Assembly: GCF_013391105.1 (NCBI RefSeq)
Contig: NZ_CP058335.1
Location: 3,682,576 to 3,746,575 of the forward strand
DNA length: 64,000 nucleotides
Reading direction: 5' to 3'
DNA from: Natronomonas salina
GTDB lineage: Archaea; Halobacteriota; Halobacteria; Halobacteriales; Haloarculaceae
Shown here: positions 1-7,086 of the stretch, piece after piece
Numbering within the stretch: the first letter of the stretch is position 1
How the letters are laid out: the number at the start of each line of letters is the position of its first letter
Program-made: the position numbers and the translations under genes
The notes under the pieces: generated by a model
What the model was told of the DNA's origin: nothing
The model's input: the letters and a program-made list of their open reading frames with translations, nothing else
The model's database searches: none

Positions 1-309
1 TGGCCCCCGACGCCGAGGGCGAAGAGCGCGACCGCTGCGAGCAGTGCCGTCCGCGGTTCGAGGTGCCGGCGGCTGTCGGCCTCGTTGGACTGGGAGGAGC
101 GGCTCCGGAATACGTGTCCACCGGCTCGCTCCGCCGCGGAAGTGTTAACAGTGGAATGGGTTTCGGCGAACAGGACACGAGTTGTAAATCGTACACGCCT
201 GGCGAGAGGGTTCTGAAAAGTTGCGGGCCGCGAACCGGCGACAGTATTTAAACGAGCGGCGATGCGTAGCACAACATTCAATGGGGTGTATGTTTCATGA
301 ACAACTGCA
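1..309. other. Upstream region without a confident gene
   Basis: No complete gene is supported here. On the minus strand a frame open from about base 130 down to base 1 reads as a polar stretch followed by a hydrophobic segment (LLAAVALFALGVG), which looks like the N-terminal end of a membrane protein continuing out of the window. No ATG or GTG start lies in that frame, so it is not called. On the plus strand a TATA-like tatttaaa at 245-252 probably drives the next gene and would give it a leader of about 35 nt. Confidence 0.4.
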
Positions 310-564
310 ATGGTCGACAAAGACGACCTCCGTCAGCAGTTCACCGAGGCGTTCGAAGGCGCAGACTACCCCGTCAACAGCCCGATGGACCTCGTGCCGG
401 CCCTGCCGAACGGCCCCGGCACGACGTTCGAGTCCGGCGACTTCTCGATGACCGCCATGGAGCTCAACACGAAGGGCGGCGGTCAGCAGGACTTCCCCTA
501 CGACGACGTCGACAACCTCGTCGACGACATCATGGAAGGCCTCGAGGAGCAGGGCGAGATCTGA
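310..564 (+). CDS. MTH865-like family protein
   Basis: 84-aa acidic protein resembling the small MTH865-like family of archaea, whose structure is known but whose biochemical role is not. The body is predicted soluble, with helical N- and C-terminal parts and a central loop (PALPNGPGTTFESGDFS). The ATG at 310 is chosen because the family pattern begins directly with DKDDLRQQFTEAFEGADYPV. The TATA-like box at 245-252 lies 58 bp upstream, so this transcript probably has a short leader, unlike most genes nearby. It stands alone; the next gene starts 59 bp downstream on the same strand. Family assignment is by recognition of the sequence pattern; the function is unknown. Confidence 0.75.
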   Translation: MVDKDDLRQQFTEAFEGADYPVNSPMDLVPALPNGPGTTFESGDFSMTAMELNTKGGGQQDFPYDDVDNLVDDIMEGLEEQGEI

Positions 565-623
565 CGCTCCGGACGACCACTCCGATTTTTATTCGAGCAG
601 CCCCGACCCGGTAGCGACGGCTG

Positions 624-836
624 ATGCGACAGAACACCTTCGTCAAGCTCTCGGCGCTCGCGGTCGGACTCGTCCTGCTGAGCTTCGTCGTCATGGGGAC
701 GACGCGGCTCTTCCTGGCCACCGACACCGCCCGGCTGCTCTCGGCGCCGACGATGCTCACCGGCGGCGCGCTCCTGGTCTTCCTCACCCTCCGGTCGGTG
801 CTCGCGGTCTCCGGGCTCCGCCCGCTCGAAGAGTGA
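624..836 (+). CDS. Small two-helix membrane protein, hypothetical
   Basis: 70-aa protein with two predicted membrane helices, roughly residues 8-30 (LSALAVGLVLLSFVVMG) and 40-60 (MLTGGALLVFLTLRSVLAV), and a short charged C-terminus. Nothing in it points to an enzyme or transporter family. It starts 59 bp after the MTH865-like gene and ends 57 bp before the next gene on the same strand. Codon use fits the local genes, so it is probably real, but no function can be given. Confidence 0.6.
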   Translation: MRQNTFVKLSALAVGLVLLSFVVMGTTRLFLATDTARLLSAPTMLTGGALLVFLTLRSVLAVSGLRPLEE

Positions 837-893
837 AAGAGCCGTTTGAACGACCGGAAGGGGTATGCCGGTCTGGGGGATAGCTCCGGCCGA

Positions 894-1526
894 ATGAGCC
901 TGCTGCCGAGTCGACTGCACGTGTCCTCCTCGCCCGGCGAGCCGAAGGTCCTCGACATCGACGGCGAGGAGGCCGAGGCGGCCTTCGACGCCCTCGGGTC
1001 GGAGACCGCCCGCACGGTGCTGGCGACGACCTACGAGGAACCGAAGACGCCGCCGGAGATCCGCGAGGACGTCGGCACGTCGCTGCAGAACGTCCACTAC
1101 CACATCGACCGCCTCGAGGACGCCGGCCTGCTGGAACCCGCCGGCACCGGCTACTCCTCGAAGGGCAACGAGATGACGGTGTACGGCCCCGCCAGCGAGG
1201 CGGTCGTCCTCTTCGCCGGCGAGGACGGGGCGAGTTCGCGGCTCCGGGGGGCGCTCGAACGGCTGTTCGGGCTGTTCCTCGTCGTCGGAATCTCGACGCT
1301 CGTGTTCGCGGTGCTCCACGAGTGGCTCACCCGCGAGCCGGAACGCGGCTCCGGCGGCGGGATGACCGCCCAGGACGCCGCCGAGTCGGCCGGCGACGCC
1401 GCGGGCGCGGTGACTGGCCTGGACCCCGCGGTCGCCTTCTTCCTCGGCGGGACGGCCGTCGTCGTGGCCCTGGGCCTGTGGTGGCTCCTCAGGCCTCGGC
1501 TTCGCTCGTCGCCGTCGTCTCGATGA
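894..1526 (+). CDS. Winged-helix regulator with C-terminal membrane anchor
   Basis: 210-aa protein. Residues about 28-100 form an ArsR-like winged helix: FDALGSETARTVLATTYEEP, then the helix-turn-helix PPEIREDVGTSLQNVHYHID and a wing. This arrangement is common in haloarchaeal regulators. Two predicted membrane helices follow at about 125-143 and 179-199, so the DNA-binding domain would be tethered to the inner face of the membrane. The ATG at 894 is preferred over an upstream TTG at 846 because the haloarchaeal domain pattern starts after it. The gene ends 38 bp inside the 3' end of the convergent DtxR-type gene. Ligand and targets are unknown. Confidence 0.75.
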   Translation: MSLLPSRLHVSSSPGEPKVLDIDGEEAEAAFDALGSETARTVLATTYEEPKTPPEIREDVGTSLQNVHYHIDRLEDAGLLEPAGTGYSSKGNEMTVYGPASEAVVLFAGEDGASSRLRGALERLFGLFLVVGISTLVFAVLHEWLTREPERGSGGGMTAQDAAESAGDAAGAVTGLDPAVAFFLGGTAVVVALGLWWLLRPRLRSSPSSR

Positions 1527-2160
1527 GGCGGGCGATCTCCTCCGGGAGGCTCTGCTCGCCGGCCGGCGTCCGCACCGTCACCAGCCCGAACGGCGCGATC
1601 TCGAGGACCTCGAGTTCGACCCCGGGCTCGATGCCGGCGTCGGAGAGGTAGCGGAGCTCCTCGTCGCCCTGGTGACGGATGCGCCGGACGACGACCTCGT
1701 CGCCCTCCGCGGCCGTCGAGAGCCGGGTCGTCGCGTCGGCGTCGGGCAACTGGAGGTCGGCGTCGGGGATCGGGTCGCCGTGGGGGTCGACGCCCGGGTT
1801 CCCGAGGGCCTCCGCGATGCGGTCGGTCAGCTCCTCCGAGACGTGGTGCTCCAGGCGGTCGGCCTCCTCGTGGACGTCCGCCCAGTCGTAGTCGAGTTGC
1901 TCCGTCAGGAAGGCCTCCAGCAGCCGGTGGTGCCGCAATATCTCCAGGGCGACGACCTCCCCCTCGTCGGTGAGGGTGACGCCGCGGTACTCCTCGCGGT
2001 CGACGAGCCCCCGCTCCTCGAGCTTCTTCAGCATGCTGGAGACGGTCGGCGACGTCACGTCCAGGTAGTCGGCCAGCCCCGACGTGCCGACGCGCTCGTC
2101 GGTGTCGTTCTGGATGGCGTAGATCGCCTTGATGTAGTCCTCCATGACGGCGCTCAGCAT
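1489..2160 (-). CDS. DtxR/MntR-type metal-dependent transcriptional regulator
   Basis: 223-aa regulator of the DtxR/SirR/MntR family, which represses metal uptake or activates efflux genes when loaded with Fe(II) or Mn(II). Order: N-terminal winged HTH (MEDYIKAIYAI; recognition region SGLADYLDVTSPTVSSMLKK), a dimerisation/metal domain with the family pattern LRHHRLLEAFLTEQL and a HEEADRLEHHVSEEL helix, and a C-terminal FeoA-like SH3 domain (about residues 145-215: GDEVVVRRI, PFGLVTVRT). The ATG at 2160 places MLSAVMEDY at the N-terminus; the ATG at 2145 is an alternative. Its 3' end overlaps the convergent winged-helix gene. The metal specificity cannot be read from the sequence. Confidence 0.88.
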   Translation of the reverse strand: MLSAVMEDYIKAIYAIQNDTDERVGTSGLADYLDVTSPTVSSMLKKLEERGLVDREEYRGVTLTDEGEVVALEILRHHRLLEAFLTEQLDYDWADVHEEADRLEHHVSEELTDRIAEALGNPGVDPHGDPIPDADLQLPDADATTRLSTAAEGDEVVVRRIRHQGDEELRYLSDAGIEPGVELEVLEIAPFGLVTVRTPAGEQSLPEEIARLIETTATSEAEA

Positions 2161-2239
2161 CGTCCGACCCGAAGGGGCGGGCAGGGATAGTGTTTTTCGT
2201 CCCCTCGGGACGGGGGTCCGCCGTCCGGGCGAGCCGGCG

Positions 2240-2530
2240 TCAGATCGCGTCGTCGGGGTCGTTCCGCTCGGCGGTCCGCCGGGCTGCGTCGGCGTAGTAC
2301 TCGCGGTCGTCGGGGGAGGTCTCGCCGAGGTCCTTGGGTTCGACGTCCAGGGCGGCCGTCGTCTCACGGGCGGCCCCCGTGAAGCTCGTCAGCGCCCGCT
2401 CCTTCCGGAGGTACCGCTCGCCGTCCGGGGTCGCGTACGTCAGGATGACGAGGTTCTGCTCGTCGTCGCCGTAGGTGCGTTCGACGAGCCACACGCGCAC
2501 GCCGTTCGTGTCCGTCGCTGTGGTGCTCAC
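2240..2530 (-). CDS. Hypothetical haloarchaeal protein
   Basis: 96-aa acidic soluble protein beginning with a GTG. The N-terminal half reads as a short beta-rich unit (VRVWLVERTY, NLVILTYATPDGERYLRKE), the C-terminal half as a charged helix with DDREYYADAARRT. No catalytic or metal-binding motif is visible. It lies 79 bp upstream of the dtxR-type gene on the same strand and is divergent from hisD (89 bp between the start codons). Function unknown. Confidence 0.65.
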   Translation of the reverse strand: MSTTATDTNGVRVWLVERTYGDDEQNLVILTYATPDGERYLRKERALTSFTGAARETTAALDVEPKDLGETSPDDREYYADAARRTAERNDPDDAI

Positions 2531-2619
2531 ACCCGATTTAGGTCGTCGAGGAGGATGAGCGTGACGTTGGTGTGCACCGATTGGAAACCGCTTTCCGGCC
2601 GGCCCCCCAGAGCCCGGGT

Positions 2620-3900
2620 ATGAACGTCAGAGCCGTCGCCGACCTCTCGCCTGGCGAGCGCGCCGCCTTCTTCGAGCGGGACGCGGGCGTCGCCGAGGTC
2701 CGCGAGCCGGTCGGCGACATCGTCGACCGGGTCCGCCAGGAGGGCGACGTCGCCCTCCGGTCGTACGCCGAGGAGTTCGACGACGTGGCCGTCGGGAACG
2801 TCGACGTCACCGACGAAGCCGAGCGCGCCTACGACGAGGTCGACGAGGAGGTCCGCGAGGCCATCGAGACCGCCGCCGCCAACGTCCGCGAGTTCCACGA
2901 GCGGCAGGTCCCCGAAGACTGGCGCGAGGAGTTCGACGGCCGGGAACTCGGCAGGCGGTACCGCCCGCTCGAACGGGTCGGCGTCTACGCCCCCGGCGGG
3001 ACCGCGGCTTACCCCTCCAGCGCGCTGATGGGCGTCATCCCGGCGAAGGTCGCGGGCGTCGACCACGTCGCCGTCGCCACGCCGCCCGCCGAGGATCTGA
3101 ACCCCGCGACGCTCGCCGCAATCCACGTCGCGGGCGCCGACGCCGTCTACCAGGTCGGCGGCGCTCAGGCCGTCGCCGCGCTCGCCTACGGCACCGAGAC
3201 GGTCTCGCCGGTCCAGAAGGTCGTCGGCCCGGGCAACAGGTGGGTCACCGCCGCGAAGGCGGCGGTCCGGGGCGACGTCGAGATCGACTTCCTCGCGGGC
3301 CCCTCGGAGCTGCTCGTCGTCGCCGACGACACCGCCGACCCCGAACTCGTGGCCGCCGACGTGGTCGCGCAGGCCGAGCACGACCCGAACAGTTCCGTCG
3401 TCTGCGTGACGGACGACGAGGCGACCGCCGAGGCAGTCGCCGAGGCCTGCGAACAGCAGGCCGAAGAGCGGGACCGCGCCGAAGTCATTGAGGAGGCCAT
3501 GGCGAACGACGCGTCGGGCGTCCTGCTGGCGCGCTCGATGTCCGAGGTCGTCCTCTTCGCCGAGGAGTACGCCGCCGAGCACCTCTCCATCGTCGCCGAC
3601 GACGCAGAGGGGATCCTCGACCGCATCGACTCGGCCGGCAGCGTCTTCCTCGGTGCCCACTCCCCGGTCGCGGCGGGCGACTACGCCTCCGGGCCGAACC
3701 ACGTCCTGCCGACCGGCGGCCTCGCGAAGGTGGCCGGCGGCCTCTCCGTGGACCACTTCGTCCGGTCGACGACCGTCCAGAAGCTCGACCGCGACGCGCT
3801 TGGCGACCTCCGGGAGACGATCACGACGCTCGCCCGCGCGGAGGGACTGGAGGCCCACGCGGAGAGCGTCGAGAAGCGCTTCGACGGCGGAGGCGAGTAG
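2620..3900 (+). CDS. hisD: Histidinol dehydrogenase
   Basis: 426-aa enzyme of histidine biosynthesis that oxidises L-histidinol to L-histidine with two NAD+ and a zinc ion. Length and order match the family: N-terminal helical part, Rossmann-like halves with RVGVYAPGGTAAYPSSALM, the signature VDFLAGPSE (here IDFLAGPSELLVVAD), AQAEHDPNSS, and the zinc/active-site region AEHLSIV and GPNHVLPTGG near the C-terminus. The ATG at 2620 starts the conserved protein; an upstream start at 2572 would add 16 unrelated residues. No other his genes are in the window, so the pathway is dispersed, as usual in haloarchaea. Confidence 0.96.
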   Translation: MNVRAVADLSPGERAAFFERDAGVAEVREPVGDIVDRVRQEGDVALRSYAEEFDDVAVGNVDVTDEAERAYDEVDEEVREAIETAAANVREFHERQVPEDWREEFDGRELGRRYRPLERVGVYAPGGTAAYPSSALMGVIPAKVAGVDHVAVATPPAEDLNPATLAAIHVAGADAVYQVGGAQAVAALAYGTETVSPVQKVVGPGNRWVTAAKAAVRGDVEIDFLAGPSELLVVADDTADPELVAADVVAQAEHDPNSSVVCVTDDEATAEAVAEACEQQAEERDRAEVIEEAMANDASGVLLARSMSEVVLFAEEYAAEHLSIVADDAEGILDRIDSAGSVFLGAHSPVAAGDYASGPNHVLPTGGLAKVAGGLSVDHFVRSTTVQKLDRDALGDLRETITTLARAEGLEAHAESVEKRFDGGGE

Positions 3901-3952
3901 GCCGCACCCGACCGGCGCGGACGCTTAAGGGACTGCCGGACCTCGTCAGCGT

Positions 3953-4741
3953 ATGGCAGACTACGAGACCCTCGAGGTCGGTCGCGAGGACGGCGTCGCG
4001 CGCATCGCCTTCGACCGGCCGGAGTCGCACAACTCGCTGGACGAGCAAATGACCGGAGAGCTCGCCGACGTGGCCCACGACGTCGTCAGCGACGACGACG
4101 TGCGCTGTATCGCCCTGACCGGCAACGGGTCGGTGTTCAACACCGGCGCGGACCTGACGGCGCTGTCGGGCGACGGCAGCGACGAGCCGACCCTCCGGAC
4201 GCTCGCCGGCGGCCTCCACGAGTTCCTGAGCCAGTTGCTCCGCGCGCCGAAGCCGGTCGTAACCGGCGTCAACGGCGTCGCGGCCGGCGGCGGCCTCGGA
4301 CCCGCCATCTGCGGCGACGTCGTCCTTGTCGGCGAGTCCGCGCGACTGGAGTTCGCCTACCCGCGCATCGGGCTGTCCGCCGACGGCGGGTCGACGTACC
4401 TCCTGCCGCGGCTCGTCGGGCTCCGCCGCGCCCAGGAGCTCGTCTTCCGCGACGAGCCGGTCGAGGCCGACGAGGCCGTCGAGATCGGGCTGGCGACCGA
4501 GCAGGTCCCCGACGGCGACCTCGACGACCGCCTCGAGGAGGAGGCGGCGCGGCTCGCCGACGGGCCGACCCGGGCGTACGCGACGACGAGGCGACTGCTC
4601 GCCGAGAGCTACGGCAACTCGCTGGACGAGCAGCTCGCCGAGGAGGCCGACGGCATCGCCGCGCTCACGAACACCGAGGACTTCTCGCGGGGCCACGCGG
4701 CCTTCGGCGGGGACGAGGAGCCCGAGTTCGTCGGTCGATGA
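3953..4741 (+). CDS. Enoyl-CoA hydratase/isomerase family protein, PaaG-like
   Basis: 262-aa crotonase-fold protein acting on acyl-CoA thioesters. The oxyanion-hole segments are visible (NTGADLTAL and GVNGVAAGGGLGPAICGD). The two glutamates of classic enoyl-CoA hydratase (the E of GGGCE and of PE) are replaced: here the positions read GGGLG and YPR. An Asp in IGLSADGGSTYLLPR sits where isomerases of the PaaG type carry their catalytic Asp. An isomerase or other non-hydratase role is therefore more likely than hydration. It is downstream of hisD on the same strand by 52 bp but is not a his gene. The substrate is unknown. Confidence 0.85.
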   Translation: MADYETLEVGREDGVARIAFDRPESHNSLDEQMTGELADVAHDVVSDDDVRCIALTGNGSVFNTGADLTALSGDGSDEPTLRTLAGGLHEFLSQLLRAPKPVVTGVNGVAAGGGLGPAICGDVVLVGESARLEFAYPRIGLSADGGSTYLLPRLVGLRRAQELVFRDEPVEADEAVEIGLATEQVPDGDLDDRLEEEAARLADGPTRAYATTRRLLAESYGNSLDEQLAEEADGIAALTNTEDFSRGHAAFGGDEEPEFVGR

Positions 4742-4781
4742 GGAAAACGGCCGTCCGGGCATCGTACTGCGGAGTTCCACT

Positions 4782-4799
4782 TTCACCCCGCGGGGTGAA
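4782..4799. promoter_or_regulatory. 18-bp perfect palindrome upstream of a zinc-ribbon gene
   Basis: A perfect inverted repeat (ttcaccccg and its complement) lies 32 bp before the ATG at 4832 and directly abuts an AT-containing segment (gggttaac, 4801-4808) at the distance expected for a TATA/BRE. The position suits an operator that controls the zinc-ribbon miniprotein. The bound factor is not known. Confidence 0.5.
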
Positions 4800-4831
4800 G
4801 GGTTAACACCCCCGACCCGCTTGGTGGGGTG

Positions 4832-4978
4832 ATGGGTATCGTAGACACGCTCCGACGGGCGGTCACCGACGCGGGGTCGACGCTGTACGAGTGCCGGAAC
4901 TGCGGGAAGACCCTCTCGAAGGTCGCCGACGAGTGCCACTGCTGCGGCGCCGAGGACATCGCCTGCTACCGGTTCTGA
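4832..4978 (+). CDS. Zinc-ribbon miniprotein, 48 aa
   Basis: A 48-residue protein with the arrangement C-x2-C (YECRNCGKTL) then C-x1-CC (DECHCCGAEDIACYRF). It is rubredoxin/zinc-ribbon like, with a short amphipathic N-terminus (MGIVDTLRRAVTDAG). Such single-ribbon miniproteins are frequent in haloarchaea and mostly uncharacterised. The ATG at 4832 follows the palindrome at 4782-4799. It ends 37 bp before the convergent membrane-protein gene. Metal binding is inferred from the cysteines; partner and role are unknown. Confidence 0.7.
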   Translation: MGIVDTLRRAVTDAGSTLYECRNCGKTLSKVADECHCCGAEDIACYRF

Positions 4979-5014
4979 CGGCCGCGGTGGGCACTCGAAA
5001 CGGACTCCGGCCCG

Positions 5015-5494
5015 TCAGAGTCGCCCCGTCGGGATCGCGGTCCGCTCCTCGAACAGGGCGACGCCGCCGACGAGCGCGAGCGCGAGGCCGCCGAGCACCG
5101 TCAGGGCCAGGCCGAGTTCGGGGAGGAACCGCAGGCCCTCGTCGGTGTACTGGACCACGACGAGCAGGACCGAGAACAGGACGGCCCACAGGCCGGCGAC
5201 GACCGAGGCCAGGGCCCACCCTCGGGTCGGGCCCCTGACGAGGTGGGTGGCGAGGACGACGCCGACCGGGAACAGCACGACGAAGTGGACGAACGCCACC
5301 CCCGGCGTCATCAGGCCCGGGACGAGTCCGAGACCGCCCTGCTCGGCCCCCGGGTTGGCCCGGAGCCAGGGGAGGTACGTGCCGATAGCGACGAACGCGG
5401 CGCCGGCGACCGTGACGAGGATTCGCCGGTAGCCGTCGCGAGCGGTGCTCGTCGGCGGTTCGTCCTCCACGACGAGGGGCTTCCTTTCAGTCAT
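5015..5494 (-). CDS. Four-helix membrane protein, hypothetical
   Basis: 159-aa protein with a polar N-terminus of about 20 residues and four predicted membrane helices: ILVTVAGAAFVAIGTYLPWL, a segment around FVHFVVLFPVGVVLATHLV, one around ALASVVAGLWAVLFSVLLVVV, and LGLALTVLGGLALALVGGVAL. The first helix ends in YLPWL, a feature seen in several small haloarchaeal membrane proteins. The ATG at 5494 (MTERKP) is preferred over 5533, which would add a non-typical segment. No transporter motif is visible. Function unknown. Confidence 0.65.
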   Translation of the reverse strand: MTERKPLVVEDEPPTSTARDGYRRILVTVAGAAFVAIGTYLPWLRANPGAEQGGLGLVPGLMTPGVAFVHFVVLFPVGVVLATHLVRGPTRGWALASVVAGLWAVLFSVLLVVVQYTDEGLRFLPELGLALTVLGGLALALVGGVALFEERTAIPTGRL

Positions 5495-5639
5495 GCTAAC
5501 ACGTGCCAAATACTGGGCTGGCAGGTAAATCACTTCTGGCCGACAAGAACGTGGTAGGTTCAGATGTCCCCCTCGTCAGGGGCAGACGGCGTCGAAATCG
5601 TCGAATGAGGCTGTGAAGAACCCGATGAGACCTACGCTA

Positions 5640-6914
5640 TCACTCGGAGTCGGTGAGCTGCCCCTCGCGGTCGTAGAGGGGGAACTCGGCGCAGAGGATC
5701 TCTACCTCCTCGGCGGCCTCCGATTTCACGCCCTCATCGTCGGGGCTGTCTATCACGCGGGCGATGATGTCCGCGACCCGCTCGCAGGCCTCCTCGTCGA
5801 AGCCGCGGGTGGTGAGCGCCGGCGTGCCGGCGCGGATGCCCGAGGGGTTGAACGCCGAGCGGGTCTCGCCTGGTACAGTGTTCTTGTTGAGGACGATGCC
5901 GACCTCCTCCAGGGCCTCCTCGGCGACGGTGCCGGAGGTGTCCGGGTGGGAGTCCCGCAGATCCACGAGCACGAGGTGGGTGTCGGTGCCGCCCGAGACC
6001 AGCGAGAAGCCGTGCTCCTGGAGGCGCTCGCCGAGCGCCTTCGCGTTGTCGACGACCTGCTTGGCGTACCGCTCGAACTCCGGTTCGAGGGCCTCGCCGA
6101 ACCCGACGGCCTTGCCCGCGATGTTGTGCATCAGGGGACCGCCCTGGCCGCCCGGGAAGACCGCGGCGTCGATGTCGTCGGCGTACTGCTGGTCGCACAT
6201 GATGATGCCGCCGCGGCCCGAGCGAATGGTCTTGTGCGTCGAGCCGGTGACGAAGTCGGCGACGCCGACCGGCGACTCGTGGACGCCGGCGGCGACCAGG
6301 CCGGTGATGTGGGCGATGTCCGCGAGGTGGTAGGCGCCGACGTCGTCGGCGGTCTCCTGGACGCGCCCGAAGTTGACCTCGCGGGGGTACGCGGAGTATC
6401 CGGAGACGATGATGTCAGGTTCGAACTCCTCGGCGTGGGCCGCCAGCGCGTCGTAGTCGATGTAGCCCGTCTCGGGGTCGACCTCGTACTGCTCGACCTC
6501 GAAGAGCTGGCCGGCGAAGTTCGCCGGGTGACCGTGGCTGAGGTGGCCACCGTGGGTGAGGTCCAGGGAGAGGATCTTGTCGCCGGGTTCGAGCATCGCC
6601 AGGTAGACGCCCATGTTGGCCTGCGTCCCCGAGTGCGGCTGGACGTTGACGTGGTCGGCGCCCCACAGGTCCTCGGCCCGTTCGATGGCGAGTTCCTCGA
6701 CGTCGTCGGCGTACTCGCAGCCGGCGTAGTAGCGCTCGCCGGGGTAACCCTCGGCGTACTTGTTCGTCAACTCGGAGCTCTGTGCCTCGAGGACGGCCTC
6801 TGAGACGTGGTTCTCCGAGGCGATCATCGCCAGGGTGTCCTCCTGGCGCTCGAGTTCGCCCTCCAGGGCGTCTGCGACCGCGGGGTCGGCCTCGCGGACC
6901 TCGTCGTAGCTCAT
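5640..6914 (-). CDS. glyA: Serine hydroxymethyltransferase
   Basis: 424-aa PLP enzyme interconverting serine and glycine with transfer of a C1 unit to a tetrahydropterin carrier. Family marks: N-terminal IASENHVSEAVLEAQSSEL, substrate and cofactor loop YPGERYYAGCEYAD, the aromatic-side residues in VNVQPHSGTQANM, LTHGGHLSHG, and the PLP lysine in TGSTHKTIRSGRGG. The ATG at 6914 gives the normal N-terminus (MSYDEVREADPAVADAL). It is divergent from the CHAT-domain gene, with about 170 bp between the starts. It stands alone and the family assignment is clear. Confidence 0.96.
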   Translation of the reverse strand: MSYDEVREADPAVADALEGELERQEDTLAMIASENHVSEAVLEAQSSELTNKYAEGYPGERYYAGCEYADDVEELAIERAEDLWGADHVNVQPHSGTQANMGVYLAMLEPGDKILSLDLTHGGHLSHGHPANFAGQLFEVEQYEVDPETGYIDYDALAAHAEEFEPDIIVSGYSAYPREVNFGRVQETADDVGAYHLADIAHITGLVAAGVHESPVGVADFVTGSTHKTIRSGRGGIIMCDQQYADDIDAAVFPGGQGGPLMHNIAGKAVGFGEALEPEFERYAKQVVDNAKALGERLQEHGFSLVSGGTDTHLVLVDLRDSHPDTSGTVAEEALEEVGIVLNKNTVPGETRSAFNPSGIRAGTPALTTRGFDEEACERVADIIARVIDSPDDEGVKSEAAEEVEILCAEFPLYDREGQLTDSE

Positions 6915-7086
6915 GGGCAACGCTCGGTGGTGCCGGGACAAGAAGATACCCGTTCCGGGCAAGCACGTCCGGTGTCGCTGCCGACACCGACCGACGGTGC
7001 ACGAACATTCAGTCGGCCTCGAAGGGACGGAAAAACTGCCCGTCGGCGGGGGTACTACTATACGCTCGGGGTCGAATCGGAGAGTG

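Noticed and set aside
1..130. Minus-strand hydrophobic frame at the window edge
   Set aside because: The hydrophobic segment looks real but no ATG or GTG start exists in that frame and the rest lies outside the window; described as a region instead.
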